This document shows, in pieces, positions 21,907 through 32,859 of a DNA stretch of 64,000 nt (positions within the stretch are counted from its first letter, which is position 1; each line of letters begins with the position of its first letter). The stretch is from Marasmius tenuissimus (lineage: Eukaryota > Basidiomycota > Agaricomycetes > Agaricales > Marasmiaceae), in contig JAQOTA010000052.1 in the NCBI GenBank assembly GCA_029532415.1, positions 2,728,001 through 2,792,000 on the forward strand, written 5' to 3'. Below the pieces are notes generated by a model, which was not told the origin of the DNA, did not search any database, and was given only the letters and a program-made list of their open reading frames with translations. Made by a program: the position numbers and the translations under genes.

Positions 21907-24900
21907 ATGGAAAAAGCAGATTCTTTATCCAAAGAAAGCATGAAACCTAGACGACCTCTTCCCAATCCAGGTTCAGTACCACCCCAAAGACCAACCACAC
22001 CGATACCGACCAACGTTTTCTATGGTGATCCTGCCCAAAATCCACCTCCATTGCCCATGAGACCAACAGGTGTAGGCTCAAGCTCGACCGCATACAAACC
22101 TGCTGCCGCACAAAACCCACAAACGTATGGTTCCACATCCATCACAGAGTTTCGAGAACCAGAACTTGTGAGAGAAGAGAGGATTGACGACGTGGACGAG
22201 GAAATACCACCTTTAACGTCCGACTTCGGAACTGGAAATTCAAGTTGGGGAGCTACTGATGGTTGGACTCCTTGGGATAACACGGCGGCTACCGATTGGG
22301 GAGATACATCCATTCAACGCGGACCAACACCCTATCCTGGACAGCTCAGGCCAAATGAAGTATGGAATACCGATTTTGACGGGATCAATTGGTTGAACGA
22401 GAGCAAATTTGGGAACTGCGGGGTGGCCATCGATTTCAGAGATGACGCTGAGGAGTTGGCCTGGTGGAACCCGTCAGAGAGGGTAAAGAACGCAAGACCT
22501 GGGCCTGGGATGCTGCCACCCATATTAGCTGACCAACTTCACGATCCTGACCACACGTTATTCTCTGTTAATGTCACGCCTCCGGATATCCAGCCACCGC
22601 CAGCATCTGCTCCTGAACAACCCCCAGTTCAAGGTACTTTAAACGCTCCTTCACCTCCACCGCAGCAAACTCCAGGTTCTTCGACCACATCTCTCCCGTC
22701 GTCCCCACCGGCCTCGAAAGGCAGAATACCACCGCCAACTACAGAGGACGTTCGTACTGCTGTACCACATCCCAATGCCTATTACTGTCCTAAGGAAAAC
22801 GGCTGGGTAATCCTCAGTTGGCGCTCTTCTTCGGTATCCCCACCGCTCGCACAATCATTTGTCAGGTCTGGATATCCTCATCCTCTTCCAGACCAAGAGA
22901 GACGTCGACGAACACATTCGTGCATTGACGATGACGGCAAGGGTGTTCCGTTAAACAAAACGCATCACTTCCACAAATATCCGAACGCGGTCGATGGACT
23001 TAAGCTCACACCACCTTTCCGGCGTAACGAGTGGGAGATAACGGAGGCTAAGCAAAAGCGTAGAGCGGGGACAATAATCACTGAAGATATCGACTTGGAT
23101 CAGTTGAAGGCAAAGGCGGATGAGGTGTCGGAGTTGGAGGAGGAAGGGATATTACTGGATTTGTACATGTGCTGTCAGTGCTCTGTCTATTGCGTCGCGT
23201 CGGAGGTACAACCTGGGGTCATACCGAACGAGATATGGAAAGAGTTCATCGCGGACAAGATGTCGAATCCACCACCCGGTCACAAACCTGAAGTCGATGT
23301 CGTTCTAGGGCTGGAGACACTGTTAAAGTGCGCATTCGAATGTTCTCTCATTTCCGTTTGCTCATCGCTCCTTTGTGAATAGGTCGATTGAGAATGTGCT
23401 TTGGAAATCGGAACATCGAGCCCTTCGTGTTGGTCGATTCGGATCAGGATTCCAGAAAAAGATTGGGTGGAACACGTGGGTGTGGGTTATGTTTTCTTTC
23501 TTTTTCTTTTCTTCTTGCTAAAATTGACACCCTTTTCAGGGAAAAGGTTTTCGGCTACTTATCTTTCGTCAAGGACTCCTCCGATGGGGAGGACATTTTG
23601 CGCAGCCCCCAGAATGACGTGGTCTCTGCTGTCGGTAGACACAACCGCGCCAAGTTGTTACGGGCTTGGGTGGAGATTGGTGCTTGGGCGACGCATTTCA
23701 GGAAGACTCACGGTGGGTGTTCATCCGCGGCACGCGAGACTGAGCTATTTCACTAAATATGTGTCACTCCAGAGAGCAAAATAGGCAGGGAACATGCGCC
23801 GCACCAAATCTGGGTTCAACTCGACAACGTCAGGGAATGGATACAGAGTGGTATTGGCGCTCATCATGACCAGAGTGAGCGTGTATTGCCAACCGATGCC
23901 TATCTTTCGCTCACCCATAGCATCGTCTAGTACCTCGAGGAAACATGAACGAGTCGTTACTGGAACCTATGATGACTTTACAGCATTGTTTCCATATGCT
24001 CGGGTTATCAGTTATGTCGTATTCCTCCGGTATGTTCACCAATCAAACCGAATCGAGAGATCGCCCATGTTGAACCGGAACCAATACGCAGACCTACTCA
24101 TCTTCGCATACTTATCCCAATGTCGATGTGACCCAGCCCAGACAATGGATTACTTCACGGCTCTCTGTAACATCGTCAAGGCCATGGAGCAGATGGCTAG
24201 CTGTCCATCAGCGCTGCAAGACCTTCTCATCATGGAGCAGAGTCGTGGACGATATACCTTTGAAGAGTTCCAGCAAGCCATAGCAATACTCGGATTCGGA
24301 CCTGACGGTCCCTTACGCGTGGATTTCGATTCGGACATTGAGGAGGAATTTATCGAGAACGCCTGGAAAGAATGTGTTAAACGGTCGTGGTTGGACCCGC
24401 GTGGTGGGGAGTTGCAGAAGAATGCGAATGAGGCATTGAGGGTGATTGCTGAATCTAGGGGAAGTGTGCGTCTCAGGGAGCTGTACGAGAAGGGAAAGAA
24501 TAGTTTGATGATGACGCCGGATCGTGCTTATGATGTGTTGGAGGTCCCGAAGGATGTGGATGAGTCGATGTTGATTACTGTGTTTACGATGCGGGTGAGT
24601 TTTACGCGTTCTACTTTGGCTTTGTGCGTGGGTCAATATTAATCTTTTCTGTTTCCTAGCTGGAGGAGCAGCCTACCCAAGTGGATAGGATGCAAGAGGC
24701 ATTGAATGTCATTGCGGAAGTTCGTAATAGCGAGCGTCTGCGAGAGTTCATAAGGACCTCTCGAGATCGTGAGTGCTAATTTATACTTGTTGCGTCAGGT
24801 TACTAATAGTGGGACTACAGCTGGAGAAGTTGCTGCTGTGATACCTGCGGAATGGCCTAGAGGATTGAACCAACTGGGTAATACATGCTATCTTAATTCG

Positions 24901-27041
24901 CTGCTTCAGGTGCGTAGAAACACCCGAGGGCTCCTGTGCCTGTTCCTCATCGAGACTATCACAGTATTTCTATACCATCAAAGACCTCCGAGAGGCTGTG
25001 ATACCCTTAACAAACCCGGATACGAAATCCGTCGAAGAGGGAAAACTGACGGATGACGCATTGACGAAACACCGTGTCGGCGGGCGTCTAGTCACCCGAA
25101 AAGAGGTCCAAAGATCCAAGAAATGTGAGTCTCATCGCTCATTACTACTTCGCATCACTCACCCCAAATTCTTTGAAGTCGTTAATCATCTGGCCGACCT
25201 TTTCCAAAGCCTAGAGAACAGTCAAACAACCGCGATAACTCCAGCTCTCGAACTAGCAAAACTTGCACTTGTAACTTCGAAGGACGAGGAAGACGAAGAG
25301 GTCGATCATGGTGGTACCGATTCCTCCAACGATACGGACGCTACCCTGGTCGAGGACGGTCCTTCAACGAGGTTTTCCGTCGAAGCTCCCGAACCGCCCC
25401 CACAAAGCGCTTCGCCACCTCCGCAATCCCCTACCCAATCGCCCGGCTCCGTCTTGGGGAAGCGGACAAGACGACGTATGAGCGAGATGGATATTGATTT
25501 GCCGTCCCCCGCTTTAGAACTCTCGCCCACCTCCAGAGCGAGTTCCGTGCCCCTTTCTCAAGGGGGGTCGTCAAAGAGTCCTGGGAGCTCCACGCCAGAC
25601 GCTAGTATTGCTGCTAGAGATGAATCGCAGGATGTGGAGATGAAGGATGAGCCACAGCCGAAGAAGGCGCCTCCACCTCTTCCTCCTCGGAAGATGCCTG
25701 TTCACAGCGATTCGGTGATGATGTTTGGTGGGTGACCGAGCTTGATTGCTGCCTCATCCTTCTATTGACTATGTCCTCCCAGGGAGACAACACGATGTTG
25801 CCGAATGCATGGACAACTGCATGTTCCAGATTGAAACGGCGCTGTTGAAGTTCGATTCTATTAGCGAACCCAACGACGACGAAGGGGGCAGCAGTATTGT
25901 CAAGAGGCGAGTGTTCTTCTCGGTCATGACGACTCTATTTTTTTAAACCCCCCGCCCAGGTTATTCTATGGCAAGATACGGCAACGCTTCGTGGAGACCT
26001 CAAAAGGCCAACCTACGATCCATGCGAAAGAAGACTTATTCTCGCACCTCCCTGTCAATGTCGCTGAGGATGGCTTTGATATATACGATGGCCTCGGGCG
26101 ATACTTTGACGACATGATTGATTATGAGGGTCAGAGAGTGCCCATTGAGATCTCGTTGTTGAAGCTGCCGCCTTTGCTTCAGATTCAGCTCCAGGTACGT
26201 GTCGAGTCGATTGGGTTCCTTCGATGATTGACTGATTGGCCGGCCTTTTGCAGCGCGTTCAATTCAATAGAGAACTAGTCCAGTCGTGGAAATGCCAGGC
26301 TTATGTCAAATTTGAAGAGACAATCTACATGGATCGGTTTATGGATACCGCTGATCCGGAAAAGAGGAAGCAGTCTAAAGCTCTGCAGGATGATTTACAT
26401 GCTTGTCGGGAACGGATCCGTGTTTTGAATCAGGGAGAGGTACGTGTTCAATGATGTCGGTAGCACAATGGCTGCAACGGTTTTGTGTACAGGATATCTC
26501 ATTTGGAACCATCCTTGACAATACGAGCAAATTCCTTTCGGAAAGAATCGCCACGATACAATCCTCCGGTATCGAGATGGACGCCGATTTACCTCGTCTA
26601 CTCTTGGAAGAGAAGGAGGCTGTCAAGAATGAGATCGAGGAGCTTCGAACCAGAATTACGCGACAGAAAGCGGCATTGGAGGATATCTGGAAGAACGACA
26701 AGAGTATTCCGTATGAGCTGACGTCGGTGTTTATACATCGTGGAACGTCACCATCGTTTGGGCATTACTTTTTCTACTCGAGGAATCTTCCCTCCAAGCC
26801 GGATGAATGGTTCAAGTACAATGATTCGGATGTCAGCAAGATTGACAAGGAGGAAGTTTTGCAGGATACGACTGGTTCGACTGCGAACCCCTACTTGGTA
26901 TGTGGTCCCCGCGAAGTTCTGCTCTGTTTCCTTGGTTCTGATGTGGTTTGACTTTTTCAGCTCGTGTTCGCGCGCAAAGGGTCGCAGGTTGTTGATACAG
27001 TGAAACGCTACGATCCAGAGAGTTTTGTTGAAACCAACTAG
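21907..27041 (+). CDS. UBP2: Ubiquitin carboxyl-terminal hydrolase, Ubp2 type
   Basis: Deubiquitinating cysteine protease. Yeast Ubp2 trims Lys63-linked chains and works with the ligase Rsp5. The N-terminal 280 residues are Pro/Ser-rich and disordered. Two RPT-type repeats, typical of Ubp2, follow (YTFEEFQQAIAILGFG..NEALRVIAESRGS; then AYDVLEVPKDVDES..EALNVIAEVRNSERLREF). The Cys box is GLNQLGNTCYLNSLLQ at about 24860-24909. A long acidic/Pro-rich insert splits the catalytic domain (about 25270-25730), then RQHDVAECMDNCMFQIE. The His box is TSPSFGHYFFYSRNLP near 26750, then VLQDTTGSTANPYL and VFARKG. At least ten introns; several are inferred from frame and splice signals. The stop is at 27041. 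Catalytic Cys and His are both present. Confidence 0.88.
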
Positions 27042-27343
27042 ACAAAGAAGCGCGTGCTGAACAGCGAATGGACATTCTGCTATTTATGTAAACCACATTT
27101 CGTGTATCAGTACCATACTGTTGTGCCCTAACCTCCACATTTCCGTTACATTCCATACTCACCACCACGACTTACAACAACCACTGCATTCCATATTTGT
27201 ATCGATATTCATGATCATATGCTGCAATCTCGTGTCGAGTAGAACTAAGGTATCAGATTCTCTAGGCTTTCAATGATCTTGGTCGATGCTGAAAGTGAGG
27301 TTATGGTCCGCTCACGGGTATCGCACATACGAACCACATACCG
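27042..27343. other. Spacer between convergent genes
   Basis: 3' ends of UBP2 and of the small acidic protein meet here. No feature was recognised. Confidence 0.3.
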
Positions 27344-27655
27344 TCACGTTTTGGATTTATCCTTGTCCGTTTCTGTGATCTCTGTTGTCTCCTCCTTCTC
27401 TAACGCCTTCAGAAGGCTATCCAGCTGCCCCAAGACATTGTCTAGCTTGTTTTCTACGCCGTCCATCGCTCCATTGGCACTATCCAGTTGCTTCAGGAGG
27501 TCGACCAGGTTGTTCTCGGATAGTTCTTCCTCGGGGTCGGAGTTGTGTTCTGGCGAGAGAATAGAGGATACTCGAGCCAGATCCTTCTCAATAGATACGA
27601 GGTCGTTGGATTCTTGGGCTTCGGATTGGCTTTTTGTTTCTGTCGATTTGGACAT
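27344..27655 (-). CDS. Small acidic coiled-coil protein, 103 residues
   Basis: Not recognised as a named family. Starts with a real ATG at 27655 (MSKSTETKSQSEAQ) and is rich in Glu, Asp and Ser. It carries a heptad-like leucine stretch (LVDLLKQLDSANGAMDG, ENKLDNVLGQLDSLLKALE) that should form a coiled coil. It ends in a charged Lys/Thr tail. There are no introns. It is divergent from the F-box gene at 27826 with only 170 bases between the starts, so the two may share a promoter. Confidence 0.6.
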   Translation of the reverse strand: MSKSTETKSQSEAQESNDLVSIEKDLARVSSILSPEHNSDPEEELSENNLVDLLKQLDSANGAMDGVENKLDNVLGQLDSLLKALEKEETTEITETDKDKSKT

Positions 27656-27825
27656 GGCAGATGAGATGATGATGATGGTTTGGGGAAAGAAGAGATAAGA
27701 TAAGGATAAGATTGTGGTGTTGAACTCTGTTGGGGTGGACAGCCTGCAGGGTCACAGTGCTGTTGAGATGTTGTAATTTCAATCTTGCATCCCCTCCATC
27801 ATCACTCTTGCTTCCTCTCACAGCC

Positions 27826-29973
27826 ATGGCTGAAGGGGAATACACGTCACGGTTCTCGAACCTTCTTAGCACTAACCACACCGCATCGAGCGAAGAGATT
27901 GAAGAAATAAAGGCTCTATTGGTAGAACCGAAGCGCGAATTGGTGGGCCTCGATGAAGAGATCGCTAGTTTGAAGTCCAAGTTGAAGGGACTGTCAACTC
28001 GACGGGCAACAGTTGGGAAATTCGTCGACTCTCACCTCGCACTCGTATCACCGTTCCGTCGTCTCCCGGACGATGCCTTGGTCGAGATATTCCTGCGTTG
28101 TATCCCAACCAACAGGAATCCGACTCGCAGCGTAGCAGAATCACCCCTTTTGTTAACCAGGATCAATAGGAAGTGTCGCGAGGTGGCACTCAACACGCCA
28201 CGCTTGTGGTCTGCAATTCACATCTATGTTCCCCAGTTTGACGAATCGAATCAAGGAGAGTCGAAGTCACGCCTCAAGCGACGTGCTGAAGGGGTGCAGG
28301 CATGGCTCGAAAGATCCGGTTCTTTGTCACTCAACCTCTCAGTTGTAGTGGGACCTTATAGAGAAAACAGACACTCGAACTACGCCCCGATAATTCGCGT
28401 TTTGGCTTCCGTCTCGAACCGGTGGCGCAACTTCGAGCTCACTGCTCCTAACTCATTCATGAGAACACTCGATGAAGATGTGGGGAAAGGACCTTTGTCG
28501 TATTTGAAAAGCTTGAAAATCGACTATGCGAAGCAGGCCACCCTACCATCTGACAATCTCGATGGTTTCGGGCCCTGGCCCCCGGCCCCACCCCAATCGA
28601 CAGCCCAGCTAGGTTTCACCAACGTCTTGTCAAACATCCCAGAGATTCGCTCGCTCGCCCTCTACAACTACACTTCCAACGTACTTGCATGTTCAATCGC
28701 CTGGGAAAATCTCACGGAGCTTGAGTTGCACTCGCGGGGCGCGAAACAGACTGCCGACGAATTGCTCGTTGTACTACGAAGCGCCGCCCCGTCTCTGCAA
28801 TATTGCGATATAACAGTATACTGCCCGGCGGCCACAGCAGGACCAGCGGCTGAAGAAACCTCTGCTCACACCTACATCTCTTTCCCCAAGCTGCACACGT
28901 TCAAGGTCCATTTGAACGTCCAATTCGACGCCTGGATGTTCAATGGGCAGGGAGCACGTCCGCCAATGTCCCTTAGCAGGGTAGATGCCTTCTTCGCCAC
29001 AATCGTCGCTCCTTCGTTGTCCACCTTCTTGTTTGCCACTACGAATATCCCATGTTCGGGCTTCTTTGATCGGCTTCCTTTCCTACCCATGATCGGTAAA
29101 ACGGAATGCCGCCTCGAAAACCTCCATCTCTCTTTCCCTGTCAAATCACAAGGACTCATCGAATGCTTGCGACTGACCCCCGACCTGAAGCTGCTCAACT
29201 ACAGCGAGTGTTTGTGGGCCGTCGTCTTCCCCGCTATAAACATGCAGGGCGGCCCACAGTTTCCATCACCACAAGAGAGCAGACAGATGCGGAAAAATGC
29301 CTGCGTTGTGACAGACTCCTTCTTCGACCTCCTTACCCTATCGCCGGAGAACGTCGACCCAATTTGTCCCCACCTACAATCGATTGTACTCACCGGCGTC
29401 ATTCCTGCAACTGAGAAGGCAATCCTTCGATTCGCGCAGAGTAGGGCTCCCTCCCACATTCGCTGCGTGGAAGCTACAGGCGACGAGCCTGGATTGTCTA
29501 CTCAGCCATCATCTTCTCCAATCAAACGAGTCTACGTCTCGTACGATCGGGATACGAAGAATCTTTCGACAACAAAGCGAGGCAGCTCCCACGACAATCC
29601 GACGATGGCTGGGATACAGAAGCTGAAATCGGAGGAGGGGATGGATATTCGACTGTCCTATCACACGCCTTACGCGCCCATGGACTCCCCTTGGGCGGGC
29701 CAGCCAAATGCCCCGGGGCTGTATGGCTTACACGGTCACGATCTCCCCTTGCCGGGAACTCCCATTCACGATGATGGGGCGGGTGGAGATGATTTTGACG
29801 AAGATGGACTTGATGAGGACGGAGGGGACGATATCACTGTGACGACGACGACGACTACGTTTGGCAACCAAGGAAACCACGGCCCTGTTTATGGTGGAAT
29901 CATCCAAGGTTTTGGAAACCTTCCTCTGAACGGCGGAGGGCTTGGGTTCCCCCTCGATATGATCATGGGTTGA
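27826..29973 (+). CDS. F-box protein with N-terminal coiled coil
   Basis: Probable SCF substrate receptor, single exon, about 715 residues from the ATG at 27826 (MAEGEYTSRF). An N-terminal coiled coil (EEIEEIKALL, LDEEIASLKSKLKGL) precedes the F-box core FRRLPDDALVEIFLRCIP and the ALNTPRLWSAIHIYVPQF box. This is the common Agaricomycete arrangement. The middle carries irregular leucine-rich segments. The C-terminal 100 residues are Gly/Asp-rich and probably disordered, with a DDFDEDGLDEDGGDD acidic run and a Thr run. It is convergent with COG8. Confidence 0.87.
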   Translation: MAEGEYTSRFSNLLSTNHTASSEEIEEIKALLVEPKRELVGLDEEIASLKSKLKGLSTRRATVGKFVDSHLALVSPFRRLPDDALVEIFLRCIPTNRNPTRSVAESPLLLTRINRKCREVALNTPRLWSAIHIYVPQFDESNQGESKSRLKRRAEGVQAWLERSGSLSLNLSVVVGPYRENRHSNYAPIIRVLASVSNRWRNFELTAPNSFMRTLDEDVGKGPLSYLKSLKIDYAKQATLPSDNLDGFGPWPPAPPQSTAQLGFTNVLSNIPEIRSLALYNYTSNVLACSIAWENLTELELHSRGAKQTADELLVVLRSAAPSLQYCDITVYCPAATAGPAAEETSAHTYISFPKLHTFKVHLNVQFDAWMFNGQGARPPMSLSRVDAFFATIVAPSLSTFLFATTNIPCSGFFDRLPFLPMIGKTECRLENLHLSFPVKSQGLIECLRLTPDLKLLNYSECLWAVVFPAINMQGGPQFPSPQESRQMRKNACVVTDSFFDLLTLSPENVDPICPHLQSIVLTGVIPATEKAILRFAQSRAPSHIRCVEATGDEPGLSTQPSSSPIKRVYVSYDRDTKNLSTTKRGSSHDNPTMAGIQKLKSEEGMDIRLSYHTPYAPMDSPWAGQPNAPGLYGLHGHDLPLPGTPIHDDGAGGDDFDEDGLDEDGGDDITVTTTTTTFGNQGNHGPVYGGIIQGFGNLPLNGGGLGFPLDMIMG

Positions 29974-30247
29974 TTGTGGACCTATGTTACCAGGTATGAT
30001 GATATGGATGGACTATACAATGCATTTAACTAACATCCACTTTGTGCAGTCCGAACTATCTCAGTCACCGTCAATGTAATTAGGATATATGTATACGTTT
30101 ACTCAATTTCGAGACTCTCGATTTTCTCTTGGGGCGTACTTTGTGTTCGGACTTTCTTGAAACTACCGCAGTAAATCTGAAGAAAAAATGTATAGCAGTA
30201 TGAACAAACGTGCGAGACGAAAAATACGAGATATTAGGCGATGTATA

Positions 30248-32257
30248 CTAAGTCCGTTCCTTCATGGCATTGAGCCAGCCCTCCCACTGTCGAACAACTT
30301 CAAGTAAATAGTGACTACCAGTTTTGACTTTTGCATTTTCACTGAGAGGATCAACAGCACCGTTCGCCGCGCCGTCAGAGCCTTCAGCGCTCATGCGGTA
30401 CTCTCCCTTGATACCATACACACCCTCTCCAAGCGCTCTCCTGACGAACGGAACCCAAGTGACGAAGAACACCTCGCCCACCGCCAACGCGACCTGCTCC
30501 TCCTTGCCTATCTTGTCTCCTTTCGCATCCCCGTTTGCTTGTTGTCCGTGACCATTTGCCTCACGCGCACTTTTTAACGCAGGATCTTCCACCACATATT
30601 TGAGGTACTTCAAAAGGGCTTCTCCGCAACACGCAATCTCCTTATCCAGCACATCTTCCAACGCACACCGCACTGAGATCGGTGCAATCAACCGAAGGTT
30701 GTTGAACGTCGTCAACACCGCGTTGGTAAGAACGGCCAGTGGTGGGTACGTCGTCAATATTGGAGGCGGCACATGTGCTGGTAGCTGAACTGTTGCAATC
30801 ACCGGTGTCGGTGGGGGCGACATCACCGTGGGAGACACCATCCATTTCGAAGGGGGTGTCAAAGGATGTGGGGAGTTGACGTTCTTGTTGATACCGGGAG
30901 TAATGATCGATAATCGTTTGGGAGGGGCTATCGTTCGTGAACCTGTCTTTTCAGCGAGAACGTCTGTCCAGGACCGTGTGTGCTTTTGGAGATCGTCCGT
31001 GACAGTCGTGAGGACGGCATCTGCGAACAGAGTGCCAAGGACACCCCTGAAGTCCATGCCAATACGCGCGAAGGAGTTGCAGCAGAAGGTGAGAGGCTTC
31101 AGGATGGATTGGAGCTGAGACAGAGGGACATGAATGAGGGTAAGCTTCGGGGAAAGGAGAGGAAGGAGATGAGTTTCGAGATTATGGAGGGTGTACGTTG
31201 TGAGCAAGTTGTGTATTCTCCATGCCAAGTCCGTCGAAAGTGGGGAAGGGGTGGTAGAGGTAATGGGTGACTTCTTCGAAGCGTCCAAACCTTCCGAAGC
31301 AAGATAGTCAAGGAAGATAGACGTATACTGAGCAACAATGTCGGACGTTTCCTTTCTCCATAGGTCGATGTATTTCCGTAGATGCTCCACAAGATCTCCC
31401 TTATCCTTCTCCTGCAGAGCACCAGCATCGACGAGCCGCATCACATCGCGTTTGCAGCCTTCCAGAGCCGCACCTAGACACTTCTCGCGACCTGATAGAA
31501 ATGCGAGCGCTATCTGCTCCTCCGGATGAACACCGTCCGATTCTGAACTCTTCTGGAATACTTCCATCTTCCTGATAAAGTTGATTGCCTTCCACAGTGC
31601 CGGTAATTTTCGATTGGGCTCTTGGAGTGTGGACAATAGGGTGAGTAGCATGTGGTCTACAGCGTTCTGAACTTCCGACATGACTGAGTTGAGGACCAGC
31701 GGGGGTGAACGTGAAGACGTCGAATAAGAAGATGTGATGGACTTCGCGTGAGCTGAGAGTGCCAGAGCTTCCGAGAAGTATCCATTGCGAACACACGTCT
31801 CAATGAGAAGCGGAACGTCGAGCAAGTCGCGTATTTTATCGTGTTGCTCGAGCACAACGCGAGCTTTTCTTCGTTCGTTTAGGACATTATCAGTATGTTT
31901 GCGCCACGTCGATGAGCTGTCTTCGAGAGCTGGCAAACTCTCTGTTAGTAGAGAGTCCAAAGCTGAGGAGAAGCCATTGAGTGCTGATGTGAGGGCTGTG
32001 GTGGTCGTGTGAAGAGAGATGAATGTTGGATATGAAGTATGGGTGAGCGATGTGAGACTGGATGTGAGGTGGTGGGACTGCGTCTGCAAGGCGGTCGGTT
32101 CTGATGAAAGGGTGGAGAGTGGTAGGGTTGTGAGATGATTGATATATTCCAGGGATGTGCTCGTTGTCGACGACGACCCCAAGAGGTCCGTCAGCGTCGT
32201 GCTCGTGTCCTCAGACTTGTCCGGAACATTGTCTGGTGTACTGGCACTTTCTGCCAT
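30248..32257 (-). CDS. COG8: Conserved oligomeric Golgi complex subunit 8
   Basis: Subunit of the COG tethering complex, which captures retrograde vesicles at the Golgi. Single exon of 669 residues from a real ATG at 32257. The Cog8/Dor1 family signature is visible: LEYINHLTTLPLSTLSSEP near the start, LDVPLLIETCVRNGYFSEAL, a helical middle with PALWKAINFIRKMEVF, and FLSGREKCLGAALEGCKRDV. The Pro-rich stretch around residues 430-480 is probably a loop. Length is similar to metazoan COG8 and above the yeast form. Confidence 0.88.
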   Translation of the reverse strand: MAESASTPDNVPDKSEDTSTTLTDLLGSSSTTSTSLEYINHLTTLPLSTLSSEPTALQTQSHHLTSSLTSLTHTSYPTFISLHTTTTALTSALNGFSSALDSLLTESLPALEDSSSTWRKHTDNVLNERRKARVVLEQHDKIRDLLDVPLLIETCVRNGYFSEALALSAHAKSITSSYSTSSRSPPLVLNSVMSEVQNAVDHMLLTLLSTLQEPNRKLPALWKAINFIRKMEVFQKSSESDGVHPEEQIALAFLSGREKCLGAALEGCKRDVMRLVDAGALQEKDKGDLVEHLRKYIDLWRKETSDIVAQYTSIFLDYLASEGLDASKKSPITSTTPSPLSTDLAWRIHNLLTTYTLHNLETHLLPLLSPKLTLIHVPLSQLQSILKPLTFCCNSFARIGMDFRGVLGTLFADAVLTTVTDDLQKHTRSWTDVLAEKTGSRTIAPPKRLSIITPGINKNVNSPHPLTPPSKWMVSPTVMSPPPTPVIATVQLPAHVPPPILTTYPPLAVLTNAVLTTFNNLRLIAPISVRCALEDVLDKEIACCGEALLKYLKYVVEDPALKSAREANGHGQQANGDAKGDKIGKEEQVALAVGEVFFVTWVPFVRRALGEGVYGIKGEYRMSAEGSDGAANGAVDPLSENAKVKTGSHYLLEVVRQWEGWLNAMKERT

Positions 32258-32595
32258 GTATTATGGCTAGTCAAAGGATAATTTCCGTCTACCAGAATGT
32301 CAGTTTCACCGTAGTCAAATGAGAGGAAGACGAGCTCAACATTACAGAACATCTAGCGCCGTCACCGCCAACGATGACCAGCTCACTGCCTGTGGTGGTC
32401 AGCTCGACGGAGCTGACGTAACACGTGGGAATTCGACGGCTTTGCCGCTTCTTTGCCGCCCACTGTGAGTGTCTTTTTCCCCCCAATTCCACCTTTCCAC
32501 CTCCTCGATTTCGTGATCATATCCAATATCTCTGACGGTATCTGGAAATTCGACCTGACTAGCCTTTATGAACTGCTTCCGAGCTATCTGATCCC
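32258..32595. promoter_or_regulatory. Upstream region of COG8
   Basis: Probable COG8 promoter. A pyrimidine-rich tract lies near 32480-32510. No named element was seen. Confidence 0.3.
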
Positions 32596-32763
32596 ATGTT
32601 CTTCACTGCGGCAAGCTCTATCGTGTTCCTTCAAATTCAATCCTGGAATGATCTGTTCCTCTTCTTGTTGAATGATGCTCCTGAGGCTCAGTCACTTCTC
32701 GAGCCCTTTCTAGAAGCGTGCGTTGATACAAGCACGGCGACGTCTAAACCTGGGAATAGATGA
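32596..32763 (+). CDS. Orphan small ORF, 55 residues, frame continues at +1
   Basis: ATG at 32596 opens MFFTAASSIVFLQIQSWNDL, then LFLFLLNDAPEAQSLLEPFL, ending in a TGA at 32763. The composition is protein-like. In the +1 frame another coding-like stretch follows (LNLGIDEFDFGNESGELFGE..LDVVV, to 32851), suggesting an unrecognised intron or a frameshift. The family was not recognised. It could be a short gene or a remnant of a larger one. Confidence 0.28.
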   Translation: MFFTAASSIVFLQIQSWNDLFLFLLNDAPEAQSLLEPFLEACVDTSTATSKPGNR

Positions 32764-32859
32764 ATTTGACTTCGGGAACGAAAGCGGGGAGCTTTTCGGT
32801 GAAACCATGTTGCGAACGGAACCGCCGCTGGACGTAGTTGTATGATTACTACTGTAAGT

